A stretch of DNA of 64,000 nucleotides, taken from CAYJPV01 sp964372095. GTDB lineage: Bacteria; Acidobacteriota; Vicinamibacteria; Vicinamibacterales; JAKQTR01. Below, piece by piece: positions 47,017-56,280 of the stretch. Made by a program: the position numbers and the translations under genes. The notes under the pieces are model-generated. The model worked only from the letters and a program-made list of their open reading frames with translations, was not told the DNA's origin and ran no database searches. The stretch spans positions 29,900 through 93,899 of the forward strand of contig CAYJPV010000023.1 in assembly GCA_964372095.1 (NCBI GenBank), in the 5' to 3' direction. Each line of letters starts with the position of its first letter. Position 1 is the first letter of the stretch.

Positions 47017-48558
47017 ATGAGTCATTCCAAGAACGATGGCGCACACGCCCTGACACGGCCGGGCGATCTCGAGCTGATTCTGAAGATCGGCCTGCAGATC
47101 AACTCGGAGCACGATCTCGACGGACTCCTGTCGCTGGCCGTCGCCGGCATCAAGGAGTCGCTGGGCTACTCCTATTGTGCGGTGCTGCTCCGGGAGGGCA
47201 CGGATCTGGTCATCCGTGCGGTCACGCATTACCCGGATGCCATCATCGGCCAGCGTGTTGCCCTCGGGCAGGGCATCACGGGCCGGTGCGCCGCCACGAA
47301 GACCGAGGCGTTGATTCCCGAGTTGCGGGACTGCCCGTATTACGTGCATTTCGGCGCCGGGGAATTCCGTTCCGAACTGGACGTGCCCATCATCTTCCGC
47401 GACAAGGTCCTGGGAGTCCTCAACACACAGAGCATCGAACCCGACGCATTCGGCCCGAGGGACGTCCAGACGCTTCGTATCCTCGCCAGCCAGCTGGGCA
47501 TCGCCCTGCACAACGCGCACATTCGCACCCAGCTCGAGCTGGTGCAGGTGATCGGGATTCAGCTGGCGGCGATCGTCCGCACCGGCGACCTGTTCCCGTG
47601 GATCGTCAACCAGATCCGTGATCGCCTCCGTCACAACACGTGCGCCATCCTGCGCCTGGAGGGATCCGATCTGGTGCTCGAGGCGTCCACGGGCGACTAC
47701 GCGCGCGATCTCGTGGGCATGCGGATTCCCGTCGGCCAGGGCATCACGGGCCGCTGCGCCGCCGAGCGGCGCGTCATCAACGTCGGCGACATCCGGGCGG
47801 ACCCGGACTACATCTCGGCGGGCATCGCCGGCGCGCGCTCCGAGATCGCGTCGCCCATCCTCTTCGAAGGGGAACTCTCCGGCGTGCTGACGATCGAGAG
47901 CGACATCGAGGACGCGTTCGACGATGATGACGCGCGCCTGCTGTCGACACTCAGCGCCCAGGTGGCCGTCGGCCTGCACCAGGCCCGCATGTTCGCCGAC
48001 GCGGAGCGCATGGCCGTCACGGACGCGCTGACGGGTCTGTACAACTACCGCTACTTCTACGAGCGGCTGCGCAGCGAGATGGCACGATCGACCCGGTACG
48101 GCCACCCGCTGTCACTCGTCATGATCGATCTTGACGAGTTCAAGAACGTCAACGACCGGTTCGGCCACCTGAAGGGCGATGAGGTCCTGCGCGAAGTGGC
48201 AGGCGCCGTCAGCCGCAATACACGACGCTACGACGAGCCCGTGACCGTGAAAATCACGACGGACATCGACATCGCCTCCCGCTACGGCGGCGAGGAGTTC
48301 ATCATCATCATGCCCGACACGGGGCCTTCGGGTGCCGCCGTGGCCGCCGAGCGTATCCGGGCCACGATCGAAAGCGAAGTCGGCCGGGCCACGGGCCTCA
48401 TGACGCCCGACGGCCAGCCCCTGCGGATCACCGGGAGTTTCGGCGTGGCCGCGTTCGAAAAGGGCCAGGACCCCGAAGCCCTGATCAAGCGGGCCGACGA
48501 TGCGGTGTACCGGGCCAAAGCCTTGGGCAAGAACCGGGTCGTCCTCTGGGAGCCGTGA
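47017..48558 (+). CDS. GAF-GAF-GGDEF diguanylate cyclase
   Basis: 513 residues from ATG 47017. GAF1 about 20-165 (SYCAVLLREGTDLVIRAVTH, GQGITGRCAATKTEALIPEL). GAF2 about 180-325 (GQGITGRCAAERRVINVGDI). GGDEF about 335-510 with ALTGLYNYRYFYERL, MIDLDEFKNVNDRFGHLKGD and the active RYGGEEF. The inhibitory RxxD site is absent: the equivalent residues are T-D-I-D. It should make c-di-GMP in response to a ligand in the GAF pockets. No membrane segment. Confidence 0.92.
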   Translation: MSHSKNDGAHALTRPGDLELILKIGLQINSEHDLDGLLSLAVAGIKESLGYSYCAVLLREGTDLVIRAVTHYPDAIIGQRVALGQGITGRCAATKTEALIPELRDCPYYVHFGAGEFRSELDVPIIFRDKVLGVLNTQSIEPDAFGPRDVQTLRILASQLGIALHNAHIRTQLELVQVIGIQLAAIVRTGDLFPWIVNQIRDRLRHNTCAILRLEGSDLVLEASTGDYARDLVGMRIPVGQGITGRCAAERRVINVGDIRADPDYISAGIAGARSEIASPILFEGELSGVLTIESDIEDAFDDDDARLLSTLSAQVAVGLHQARMFADAERMAVTDALTGLYNYRYFYERLRSEMARSTRYGHPLSLVMIDLDEFKNVNDRFGHLKGDEVLREVAGAVSRNTRRYDEPVTVKITTDIDIASRYGGEEFIIIMPDTGPSGAAVAAERIRATIESEVGRATGLMTPDGQPLRITGSFGVAAFEKGQDPEALIKRADDAVYRAKALGKNRVVLWEP

Positions 48559-48559
48559 C

Positions 48560-49507
48560 TTGACACACCAGCGATCTGCATCCGTGCCGAGGCTCACGAC
48601 CTGGGCCGCTGCGGCCGCCCTCGCGGCCTTCCTGCCCTGGACGCCGACCGCGATCGCCGCCCAGGGCGGCACGCCCGTCCCAGGACTGCAGCAGCGCATC
48701 GAGGCCCTGATCCGTGCGAGCGGAGCCGAAGTGGCCGTCGCGTTCGGCACGGTGGACGGCCGCGATGCACTGATGCTGAACGGGGACGTGGTGTTCCACG
48801 CGGCCAGTACCATGAAGGTCCCGGTGATGGTCGAGCTGTTCCGGCAGGCAGAGGCGGGCCGGCTCGCGCTCGACGATCGCATCACCGTGGCCAACGAGTT
48901 CAAGAGCGTCGTGGACGGCTCGCCGTATTCCCTTGAGATTGGCGACGACGCCGACGCCGACATCTACAAGGCCATCGGGACCGAACGCAGCTACCGCGAA
49001 CTCTGCGAAGCGATGATCACGATCAGCAGCAACCTCGCGACCAATGTCCTCATCGATCGCCTGGGCGCGGCACGGGTCATGGACACCATGCGGGCGTACG
49101 GCGCCGGGGACATGGTGGTCCGCCGTGGGGTGGAGGACAGCAAGGCGTTCGCGCAGGGGCTGAACAACACGACGACCGCGCGCGGGTTCTCCACGATCCT
49201 GATGGCGATCGCGCGCGGGGGCGCGGTGTCTTCCTCGGCCAGCGCCGAGATGGTGCGCATCCTGGCCCGCCAGAAGTTCCGCAACGGCATTCCGGCCGGC
49301 GTGCCGCCCGGGACGACCGTGGCCCACAAAACGGGGACGATCACCCGGATCCACCACGACGGGGGCATCGTCATGGCCCCGCGGCCGTACGTGCTGGTGG
49401 TCCTGACGCGCGGGTTTGCGGACGAGAAGGCCAGCGACGCCGTGGTGGCGGCCATCTCGCGCGCGGTCTGGGAGGACGTCGCGGGCCGGACGCCGGCCGG
49501 CCGCTGA
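48560..49507 (+). CDS. Class A beta-lactamase-like serine hydrolase
   Basis: About 315 residues. TTG 48560 has GGGAG nearby and begins one base after the cyclase stop; GTG 48584 is an alternative. Signal peptide (TTWAAAAALAAFLPWTPTAI). The motifs are STMK (SxxK), ISSNLATN (SDN-type) and KTG (AHKTGTI). A Glu166 equivalent is not certain (VEDSKAFAQGLNN), so it may be a penicillin-interactive peptidase-like enzyme rather than an efficient beta-lactamase. Secreted. Confidence 0.85.
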   Translation: MTHQRSASVPRLTTWAAAAALAAFLPWTPTAIAAQGGTPVPGLQQRIEALIRASGAEVAVAFGTVDGRDALMLNGDVVFHAASTMKVPVMVELFRQAEAGRLALDDRITVANEFKSVVDGSPYSLEIGDDADADIYKAIGTERSYRELCEAMITISSNLATNVLIDRLGAARVMDTMRAYGAGDMVVRRGVEDSKAFAQGLNNTTTARGFSTILMAIARGGAVSSSASAEMVRILARQKFRNGIPAGVPPGTTVAHKTGTITRIHHDGGIVMAPRPYVLVVLTRGFADEKASDAVVAAISRAVWEDVAGRTPAGR

Positions 49508-49518
49508 CGCCGGCGTCG

Positions 49519-49533
49519 CGGCGGGACCCGCCG
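49519..49533. terminator. Hairpin between convergent genes
   Basis: CGGCGGG (49519-49525), A, CCCGCCG (49527-49533) sits in the 26-base gap between two convergent genes. It may act as a bidirectional terminator; no T tract. Confidence 0.4.
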
Positions 49534-50379
49534 TCAGGCGGGGGCGCCGGTGATGATCTCGCGCACGGTCAGGCCTGCCCCGTCCACGCGTACGTGCAGG
49601 AACCCGATCGGGGCGTTTCCGAAGTTCCAGCAGCACGAGCGGACCTGCCAGATACGCGCGTCACCGAGCAGGTACTGCTCCGTCGGCTGGTGCAGGTGGC
49701 CGAAGAACACCGCGGATGGCGGCCTGGCCTTCAGCAGCCCATTGAACCAGCGCGAATCGTTGCGCCCGAGGTGCATCTCACGGTCCTGTCCGTCCCGTGC
49801 CGTCGGGATGTGGGTGAAGAGCACCTTGAGCGACTCGGGGCCTGCCAGTTCCTGCTCCAGCCATTCGCACTGCCCCCGCGGCTGAATGTTCTCGGACGCG
49901 AACGTGCCGATGTGTTCGCCGCCGAGACCGGCGGTGCAGGCGCTCACGAACCGCACACCCTTGTGCACGAAGCTGTAATAGTCGACCGGTGTCCCGGCTC
50001 GCGTGAAGTCGCCGGGAAACGCCGCCCGCAAAGCCTTCCGCTCGTCGGGGGACGACTCCCAGTTGCCGGGCGTCACGTGCATCGGCAGCGTGATGCGCGG
50101 GAGCAGAGGCAGGAAGCCCTTGAGGTGCAGGTCGCCGGCCACGAGCAGGAAATCAGGCCGGTCGGCCTCGGGGAACTCCGCCATCCGTCCGAGACAGCGC
50201 ATGAACCGATCCGCGCCGGTGCCAAGCGCCTCCATCCCCTTCCCGGGGCCGTCGTTGCAGTGCGGGTCGGCAGCCACGCAGAAGCAGAACCCATCGGTGG
50301 CGGCGGCCGGCACCACCGGCCCGAGGGCCGCCGCGAGCGCCGCGCCGCCAACCCGTGTCAGAAAGTCACGTCGTTCCAT
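49534..50379 (-). CDS. Tat-exported metallophosphoesterase
   Basis: 281 residues. Tat signal (ERRDFLTRVGGAALAAALGP). Calcineurin-like motifs are ADPHCN (Asp, His), LLVAGDLH (Asp), FTHIP and FGHLHQP. The usual GNH[E/D] box reads GNWE, so the catalytic or second-shell His is Trp, which would change the activity. Substrate unknown. It lies upstream of a small secreted protein gene on the same strand. Confidence 0.82.
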   Translation of the reverse strand: MERRDFLTRVGGAALAAALGPVVPAAATDGFCFCVAADPHCNDGPGKGMEALGTGADRFMRCLGRMAEFPEADRPDFLLVAGDLHLKGFLPLLPRITLPMHVTPGNWESSPDERKALRAAFPGDFTRAGTPVDYYSFVHKGVRFVSACTAGLGGEHIGTFASENIQPRGQCEWLEQELAGPESLKVLFTHIPTARDGQDREMHLGRNDSRWFNGLLKARPPSAVFFGHLHQPTEQYLLGDARIWQVRSCCWNFGNAPIGFLHVRVDGAGLTVREIITGAPA

Positions 50380-50438
50380 GCTTCCGCCTCATCGGACGAC
50401 TTCTCCGAAACGGGGGCGCCTTCGGGGATTGCGGGCGA

Positions 50439-50840
50439 TCAGGCCGGGCGCTTCTTGGCCGTCCAGGCTCCGCTGCCCATCCCGCCAAAGTCGTACACCC
50501 CGTTCATCGTGTCGCCTTCGACCTTGGCGCCGAACGCCACGGTCATCTGCTGCCCCTGCATGTCGATGGTGACCGCGTATTTCACGTCGGCTCCGACGAC
50601 GGTCCCTTCCAGAGCAATCTCTCCCATCGGGCTGGCCTGCGTCCCTGTCAGCTTCTCGCCTTCCTGTTTGAGCGTGAGCACGATGTTCATCTGCCCCTGC
50701 GGGGTCTCGATGAGCATGTCCCACACGCCTGTGACGTCGGTCGTTTCGGCCTTGACCTCGGGCTTGGGGGGATCCTGCGCGAAGGCGGCGGCAGGCACGA
50801 GCAGGGCACAGAGGCAGACAAGCAGCAGCATCTTCTTCAT
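50439..50840 (-). CDS. Small secreted beta-barrel-like protein
   Basis: 133 residues from ATG 50840. Signal peptide MKKMLLLVCLCALLVPAAAF. Mature part VTGVWDMLIETPQGQMNIVL, LKQEGEKLTGTQASPMGEIA, VAFGAKVEGDTMNGVYDFGG: alternating strands as in lipocalin-like or extracellular-binding small proteins that are common in Acidobacteriota. ATG 50858 is an upstream alternative. Function unknown. Confidence 0.7.
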   Translation of the reverse strand: MKKMLLLVCLCALLVPAAAFAQDPPKPEVKAETTDVTGVWDMLIETPQGQMNIVLTLKQEGEKLTGTQASPMGEIALEGTVVGADVKYAVTIDMQGQQMTVAFGAKVEGDTMNGVYDFGGMGSGAWTAKKRPA

Positions 50841-50952
50841 GGAATCCTCTCCGCTCAATCAACGGTCGTTCGTCACAACGCCTCCGCGGCTGGCGCAGCC
50901 GGGCGTCCGATTATAGCGAGCCCGCGAGGAGAATGGTGCAAGGCGGCCAAAG

Positions 50953-50989
50953 AAAAGCGGCGCGCCGGCCCTGTGGCCTGGCGCGCCGC
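50953..50989 (-). terminator. Intrinsic terminator of pruA
   Basis: Arms GCGGCGCGCC (50957-50966) and GGCGCGCCGC (50980-50989) are exact complements. Reading leftwards on the minus strand the hairpin is followed by TTTTCTTT (50956-50949). It lies 24 bases past the pruA stop. Confidence 0.85.
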
Positions 50990-51012
50990 AGAAATCCCGT
51001 CAGGGACCTCGT

Positions 51013-52638
51013 CTACGTCTCGAGGAACGGATACCGGTAGTCGCGCGCCGGCACAAACGTCTCCTTCACGGTACGCGGACTGATCCAGCGCAGCAGGTTG
51101 AGCGGACCGCCGGCCTTGTCGTTCGTGCCCGATCCCCGGGCGCCGCCGAACGGCTGCAGACCAACGCTGGCGCCCGTCGGCTTGTCGTTCAGATAGAAGT
51201 TCCCCGCCGCGTAGCGCAGTGTCCGGCACGCTTCGATGAAGGCGTACCGATCCTGCGAGAACACGCAGCCGGTCAGCGCATAGGGCGACGTGGTATCGCA
51301 CAGCCCCAGCGTCGCGGTCCAGTCCGCGTCTTCGTACACGTAGATCGTCAGCACGGGTCCGAAGATCTCCTCTTCCATGGTGACGAAGTGGGGATTCGTG
51401 GTGAGGACGATGGTCGGCTGGATGTAGAACCCGTGGCTCTTGTCGCCGGTGCCGCCGGCAATGATCTCGGCATCGGGCGCGGCGTTGGCCTTCGCGATGT
51501 AGCCCATGATGTTGTCGAACGACGCTTCGTCGATCACGGGGTTCACGAAGTTGGTGAGGTCGCGGACATCGCCCACCTTGATGGTCCCGAGCATGTCGAG
51601 GGCCGCGCTCTTGACGGCCGGCCACAGCGAACGCGGAATGTAGGCCCGGCTCGCCGCCGAACACTTCTGGCCCTGGTACTCGAACCCGCCGCGGACGAGG
51701 GCGGTGGCCACCTCAACCGGGTCGGCCGAGGGGTGCGCGAAGACGAACCCTTTCCCGCCGGTTTCCCCGACGATACGCGGGTAGGTCTTGTAGTGTTCGA
51801 GATTGGCGGCCACCGTCCGCCAAAGCTGGTTGAACGTGCCGTTCGACCCGGTGAAGTGCACGCCGGCGAAGTTGCGGTTCGACATGGCCACGCGCCCGAT
51901 CATCGACCCGCTGCCCGGCACGAAGTTGACGACGCCGCCGGGAAGCCCGGCTTCGCGATAGATGTCCATGAGGACGTAGGACGACAGGACGGCCGTCGAC
52001 GCGGGTTTCCACACCGTCGCATTGCCCATCAGCGCCACGGACATGTTCAGGTTCGACCCGATCGCCGTGAAGTTGAACGGGCTCACGGCCAGCACGAACC
52101 CTTCGAGGGGACGATACTCGAGACGGTTCAGCTGGTCGCGCGCCGAACGCGGCTGGTCGGCGTAGATCTGCCCCGCGAAGTACGCGTTGAACCGCAGGAA
52201 GTCGATCACTTCGCAGGCGGCGTCGATCTCGGCCTGGTACACGTTCTTGCCCTGGCCGAGCATGGTCGAGGCGAGAATCCGATCGCGGTACTTCTTGGAG
52301 ATGAGTTCGGCGATGCGCAGATTGATCGAGGCCCGCTCAACCCACGACAGGCTTTCCCACTGGGACTTGGCTTCGAGCGCGGCCGCGATGGCCTGTTCGA
52401 CGTGCGCCTCGGTCGCCTGGTGATAGCGGGCCAGGACCGTCCCGTCGTTGGGGTTCAGGGCGTTGGCGATCCTGCCGGTGCGGACTTCTTTGCCCCCGAT
52501 GATCAGCGGCAGTTCGGGGGGCTCGGCGGACATCGCCGCCAGTTCCTTCTGGACGGCGGCGCGCTCCGGGCTGCCGGGTCCGAACGTGTGGATGGGTTCG
52601 TTCGCCGGAGCCTCGATGGTGAAAATGCTGTTGTTCAT
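51013..52638 (-). CDS. pruA: 1-pyrroline-5-carboxylate dehydrogenase (L-glutamate gamma-semialdehyde dehydrogenase)
   Basis: 541 residues from ATG 52638 with AGGCAGG upstream. It oxidises glutamate semialdehyde to glutamate with NAD, the second step of proline catabolism. The ALDH motifs are FNFTAIGSN, GxxSxxG region VPGSGSMIGRVAMSNRNFAG, general base Glu in IVGETGGKGFVFA, and catalytic Cys in YQGQKCSAASRAY. The C terminus TGASVGLQPFGGARGSGTND is typical of stand-alone P5C dehydrogenases. No proline dehydrogenase gene is adjacent. Confidence 0.93.
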   Translation of the reverse strand: MNNSIFTIEAPANEPIHTFGPGSPERAAVQKELAAMSAEPPELPLIIGGKEVRTGRIANALNPNDGTVLARYHQATEAHVEQAIAAALEAKSQWESLSWVERASINLRIAELISKKYRDRILASTMLGQGKNVYQAEIDAACEVIDFLRFNAYFAGQIYADQPRSARDQLNRLEYRPLEGFVLAVSPFNFTAIGSNLNMSVALMGNATVWKPASTAVLSSYVLMDIYREAGLPGGVVNFVPGSGSMIGRVAMSNRNFAGVHFTGSNGTFNQLWRTVAANLEHYKTYPRIVGETGGKGFVFAHPSADPVEVATALVRGGFEYQGQKCSAASRAYIPRSLWPAVKSAALDMLGTIKVGDVRDLTNFVNPVIDEASFDNIMGYIAKANAAPDAEIIAGGTGDKSHGFYIQPTIVLTTNPHFVTMEEEIFGPVLTIYVYEDADWTATLGLCDTTSPYALTGCVFSQDRYAFIEACRTLRYAAGNFYLNDKPTGASVGLQPFGGARGSGTNDKAGGPLNLLRWISPRTVKETFVPARDYRYPFLET

Positions 52639-52745
52639 GAACCTGCCTCTGCGCACGGGCGGCCGTGCGCGGTGTTGCGCACCCGCACCGCTCCCTCGCA
52701 CGGCGAGGGCCACGGCCGGGTCAGTCGTATGGGTGTAATCTTCTG

Positions 52746-52751
52746 ATTATA
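52746..52751 (-). promoter_or_regulatory. -10 box for pruA
   Basis: TATAAT on the minus strand, about 108 bases before ATG 52638. Its -35 position falls into the edge of the heptamer-repeat array and has no consensus. A long untranslated leader is implied. Confidence 0.5.
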
Positions 52752-52762
52752 ACGCAGGCGGG

Positions 52763-53021
52763 GATCGGCTATCGGCTTTCGACCTTCGACCTTCGGCGAT
52801 CGGCGGCCTTCGACTTTCGACCTTCGGCTTTCGGCGGCCATCGGCTTTCGGCCTTCGGCGATCGGCGGCGTTCGGCTATCGACCTTCGGCCTTCGGCATT
52901 CGGCGGCTTTCGGCGATCGGCGTTCGGCGGCTATCGGCTTGCGATCTTCGGCGTTCGGCAGCCGATAGCCGATAGCCGATGGCCGATGGCCGATAACCGA
53001 TAGCCGATAGCCGATAGCCGA
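52763..53021. repeat. Large heptamer-repeat array with inverted arms
   Basis: Left arm 52763-52959 is about 27 units of 7 bp (types TATCGGC, TTTCGGC, CTTCGAC, with some GCG 3-bp insertions). Right arm 52960-53021 is eight to nine CGATAGC/CGATGGC units. CGATAGC is the reverse complement of GCTATCG in the left arm. The right arm abuts the stop codon of the TonB receptor gene (53024-53022). Confidence 0.9.
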
Positions 53022-55241
53022 TCAGAACCGTGCGGTGAGGGTGAGGATGCCGTGAAGCCCCGGCGCGGGCACGGCCCGGACGTCGGGGCTGACGGGGTAC
53101 GTCTCGTTCAGCAGGTTCCGCACGGTCAGGTTCACATCGAAGGCCTTCGTCAGGCTCAGACCGGCGATGGCGTCGAGCATGGTATACCGCGGCATCGGGA
53201 TTTCGGTCGGCCCAGGCCTGTCGTCCCGGCCGTAGAAGCCACTGCGTACCTGGGCGAACCCCCGGGTGCCAATCGCCCGCCGGAGGGCGAGCGTCACGGT
53301 CACCGGCGGGATGTCGTCAAGGGCCGCCTGATCATCGAGCGCGAGGCCCCTGGTCACCGTGGCCGTGGATTCGAGGGTCACCTGGGCCGGCAGTGTGGCA
53401 TGCAGTTCCGCTTCGAAGCCGCGAATCCTTGCGCGGCCGCGGTTCCGGAAGTAGAAGAAGTCCGTGGCCGTCGCGTACCGTTCGATCAGGTCATCAATCC
53501 GGTACTGGAACGCCGAGACCGCCGCCCGTATGCGGGGAGCCGTATATCGCAGCCCCAGGTCGAACTGGAAGCTGCGCTCCGGATCGAGATCGGGGTTCCC
53601 CGTGATGAACCCGCGCCCGGTTGGTCCCCTGTAGTAGCGGTCCGAGACGGTGGGATCGCGGAATCCGCTGCCCGCCTGCCCCGCGAGCGAGAGTCCCGCC
53701 CACGGGCCGACGCTGATCGACACGCTGCCGGACGCCGCGCCGTGCGAGGTCGAACGGTCTCCGAAATAGCCGCCGCTGTTGCGCGTGGACACCTGGTCGC
53801 CCCGCAGCCCCGCGCCCACCGTGACCTTGGATGCCAGCGCGGCCTCGATTGCCGCGTAGGCTCCGGCGTTCACCCGGCGCGCGTTGTCGATGGAGATGGT
53901 CACCGCGTCACTGGTGATGGCGCCGGACAGGTCGTACGCGCGGACGGTGTCGGTCGCGTGGACGCCCACGCGGCCGTTCAGGTCGAGACCGAACTCGAAA
54001 CGCGCCCTGGACAGGAGTTTCTCGGCCGACCCCCTCACCTGGAAATCGTCCGCCTCGTAGTCTCCGCGCTCGAGGGATCGGCCGCGGCTGGCGGTGGCGA
54101 ACCGATCCTGATCAGTCACCTGCCGGTAACGTCCGCCGAACGCGTTGAGGAGTATCCGCTCGAAGCCGCCGATCCGCCGGAGATCGTAGGTCGCCGTGAC
54201 GCGGTGTGAGTCTTCGATGGGGTAGTAGAACCGGACGGTTCGCGAGTTATTCCGGGGACGGTCGACGTCACGAGCGAAGTCGCTCTGCCAGGACACATTC
54301 AGGAGGCCGCGACCCACTTCGTGTTCGACGCGGGTCAGGAATCCCTGGTCCGTCGCGCCGGAGTTGAAGACGGCCCCGTCCGGGCTGTCGTAGTCGTCGA
54401 AATCGCGGTAGTGGCCCTGGACCAGGAGACTGCCCTTCGCAAACCCCTTTGACGCTTCGGCGGCAATCCGCTGCTGGGGCACGCCGGCCCCGAAGGCCGT
54501 GACCACCCGGGCACCGAGCGGGGCCCCGGCGGCAATCCGGCGGGTCCGGGCGTAGATGACGCCGCCGAAGGCATCGGAGCCGTAGGCGACCGACCCCGGT
54601 CCGCGGGCCACTTCAACGCCGTCGAGGACGAACGGATCCAGGAAGGTCGCGCTCGGCCCCACCCGCCGGTCGCTGGTGACGCGCGTACCGTCGATCAGGA
54701 TCAGCGTGCGGCCCCGCGCCAGCCCGCGAATGGCCGGAACAGCCGCGTGCCCTTCGGACACGCTGGACACGCCGGCCATGCCCTCGAGCGCCTGCGTGAG
54801 GTTGGCCGGCTGACGATTGAGGATCTCTTGCGCCGGCAGCAGCGCCGTCGCGCTGCCCAGCGTCGCTTCGATGTCCGGCGCCGCGCCCGCCGTGACGGTC
54901 ACGGTCTCGTTGACGAGGGGCTCGATCCGGATCTCGAGCGGGCCTCTCGCCGGCAGGCTCTCAATCAGTACCGGTCGCGTGAACCGTTCGCCCGGCAGGA
55001 TGACCAGGACCTCGAACGGCGGCGCGGGATCGGGTCTCAGGCTGAAACGTCCGTCACCGTCGGTGTACGCCGTGCCCGGCCGGCCGAGGACCGTGACCTC
55101 CGCGTTCACCACGGGCTTGCCGCTCCGCGCATCGATGACGCGGCCTTCCAGGGCGAGGGCCGGAGCCGCCACGGCAAGGGCCAGGAGGCACCACAACGCG
55201 ATCAGGGCACGCGGCTGTCTGGACAGAGCGGACGTTCTCAT
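53022..55241 (-). CDS. TonB-dependent outer membrane receptor with N-terminal carboxypeptidase-like domain
   Basis: 739 residues from ATG 55241. Signal peptide (LIALWCLLALAVAAPALAL). A regulatory-like beta-sandwich follows (LEGRVIDARSGKPVVNAEVT), then the plug (GSATALLPAQEILNRQPANL, RTLILIDGTRVTSDRRVGPS, GPGSVAYGSDAFGGVIY) and a 22-strand barrel ending in GILTLTARF with terminal Phe. It imports a large ligand such as a siderophore, sugar or peptide; ligand unknown. The stop is directly bordered by the heptamer array. Confidence 0.92.
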   Translation of the reverse strand: MRTSALSRQPRALIALWCLLALAVAAPALALEGRVIDARSGKPVVNAEVTVLGRPGTAYTDGDGRFSLRPDPAPPFEVLVILPGERFTRPVLIESLPARGPLEIRIEPLVNETVTVTAGAAPDIEATLGSATALLPAQEILNRQPANLTQALEGMAGVSSVSEGHAAVPAIRGLARGRTLILIDGTRVTSDRRVGPSATFLDPFVLDGVEVARGPGSVAYGSDAFGGVIYARTRRIAAGAPLGARVVTAFGAGVPQQRIAAEASKGFAKGSLLVQGHYRDFDDYDSPDGAVFNSGATDQGFLTRVEHEVGRGLLNVSWQSDFARDVDRPRNNSRTVRFYYPIEDSHRVTATYDLRRIGGFERILLNAFGGRYRQVTDQDRFATASRGRSLERGDYEADDFQVRGSAEKLLSRARFEFGLDLNGRVGVHATDTVRAYDLSGAITSDAVTISIDNARRVNAGAYAAIEAALASKVTVGAGLRGDQVSTRNSGGYFGDRSTSHGAASGSVSISVGPWAGLSLAGQAGSGFRDPTVSDRYYRGPTGRGFITGNPDLDPERSFQFDLGLRYTAPRIRAAVSAFQYRIDDLIERYATATDFFYFRNRGRARIRGFEAELHATLPAQVTLESTATVTRGLALDDQAALDDIPPVTVTLALRRAIGTRGFAQVRSGFYGRDDRPGPTEIPMPRYTMLDAIAGLSLTKAFDVNLTVRNLLNETYPVSPDVRAVPAPGLHGILTLTARF

Positions 55242-55299
55242 TGTTTCAGTGTACGCAGGCGGGCGCACCTACTACCACCGGTCGTAGTTCGCGTATCGG

Positions 55300-56280
55300 C
55301 TACGGGAGGGTCTGCACCAGCCACTCGGCGGCCACATAGAGGGCGTGGCCGGCAGGCGTCGCCAGGGCCGCGACGCCTGCACAAACGGCGGCGGCCGCCG
55401 CCACGGACACGCCGGACAGTCGTGCGCGGCGACCGAGAGACACCGGTTCCGGGGCGCGCAGGACGCGGTGCACGCGGCGTTCGAGTCCGTCGCCTCGGTA
55501 GAAGCAGGCCGCGACGGGCCACATCGGCATCCGGCGGCCTGGGGCGGCCATCCGGGCCACCGTCACGAGCGCGCTCGCCAGGTCAACCGCGCGCGAACCC
55601 GCCAGCGTGGCGCGATCGTCGGCAGCGTCTTCCGCGGCTTCCTGCCAGGCCCCCTCCATCACAGCCCCGCGTCGGGTCCAGACGACTCCGTCAACGCCGC
55701 ACTGCAGCCACAGTCTCTTCAGGTTGTCCCGGGCCGCCACGTGCGCGCGTTCGTGGGCGAGCATGACCGTCAACTCCTGCGGCGTGCAGCGTTCGACCAC
55801 GCAACGCGCCACCACGAGCCGCGGGGTCCGAAGGCCGACGACTGCGACAACCGGAAAGTCGGTGTCGATCAGCCAGACGGGTACGCCGGAGTCGGGGTCC
55901 GCAAAGGCTGGAGGCCCCGCCGTCCAGGACCGCGCCAGACGCTCCGATGCGCGAACCGTCCGCACGACGCGCACCGCCCCCAGCGCCAGGGCGCCGATGC
56001 CGATCGCCGCAAGGGTGACCAACGTAACCCCGGTGCGTTCGCCGGCATTCGCGGGCTCGAAACGCAGGAACGCGAGCGCGGCCGCCAGGCTCCCCGGCAC
56101 CGACACCGCAGGCGGCGCGACCCGCCAGGCAAACGTCAGGCCCGCTCTGGTGGCCGCACGCCGATGCTGGAGCATGCGGCGGACTGCCGGCCAGCACAGC
56201 CACACCAGCCAGGACGCTGCGGCGTTGATCAGCACGAAGGCCGTGCCGGCGACGAGCCACGTTCGCCAGAGCAGCGTCAT
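55300..56280 (-). CDS. BlaR1/M56-like membrane metallopeptidase
   Basis: 326 residues. Membrane helices at the N terminus (WLVAGTAFVLINAAASWLVW), in the middle (SVPGSLAAALAFLRFE, LVTLAAIGIGALALGAV) and at the C terminus (SVAAAAAVCAGVAALATPAG). The M56 catalytic motif is HERAH (LAHERAHVAARDNL) with a downstream Glu (EAAEDAADD). There is no C-terminal penicillin-sensor domain. Together with the BlaI-like repressor it forms a signal-induced proteolysis switch; the regulon may include neighbouring genes. Overlaps the repressor gene by four bases. Confidence 0.88.
   Translation of the reverse strand: MTLLWRTWLVAGTAFVLINAAASWLVWLCWPAVRRMLQHRRAATRAGLTFAWRVAPPAVSVPGSLAAALAFLRFEPANAGERTGVTLVTLAAIGIGALALGAVRVVRTVRASERLARSWTAGPPAFADPDSGVPVWLIDTDFPVVAVVGLRTPRLVVARCVVERCTPQELTVMLAHERAHVAARDNLKRLWLQCGVDGVVWTRRGAVMEGAWQEAAEDAADDRATLAGSRAVDLASALVTVARMAAPGRRMPMWPVAACFYRGDGLERRVHRVLRAPEPVSLGRRARLSGVSVAAAAAVCAGVAALATPAGHALYVAAEWLVQTLP

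Noticed and set aside
52763..53021. CRISPR array
   Set aside because: The repeated unit is only 7 bp without unique spacers, and there are no cas genes nearby. The other heptamer arrays and the 9-bp repeat at 9447 fail for the same reason.
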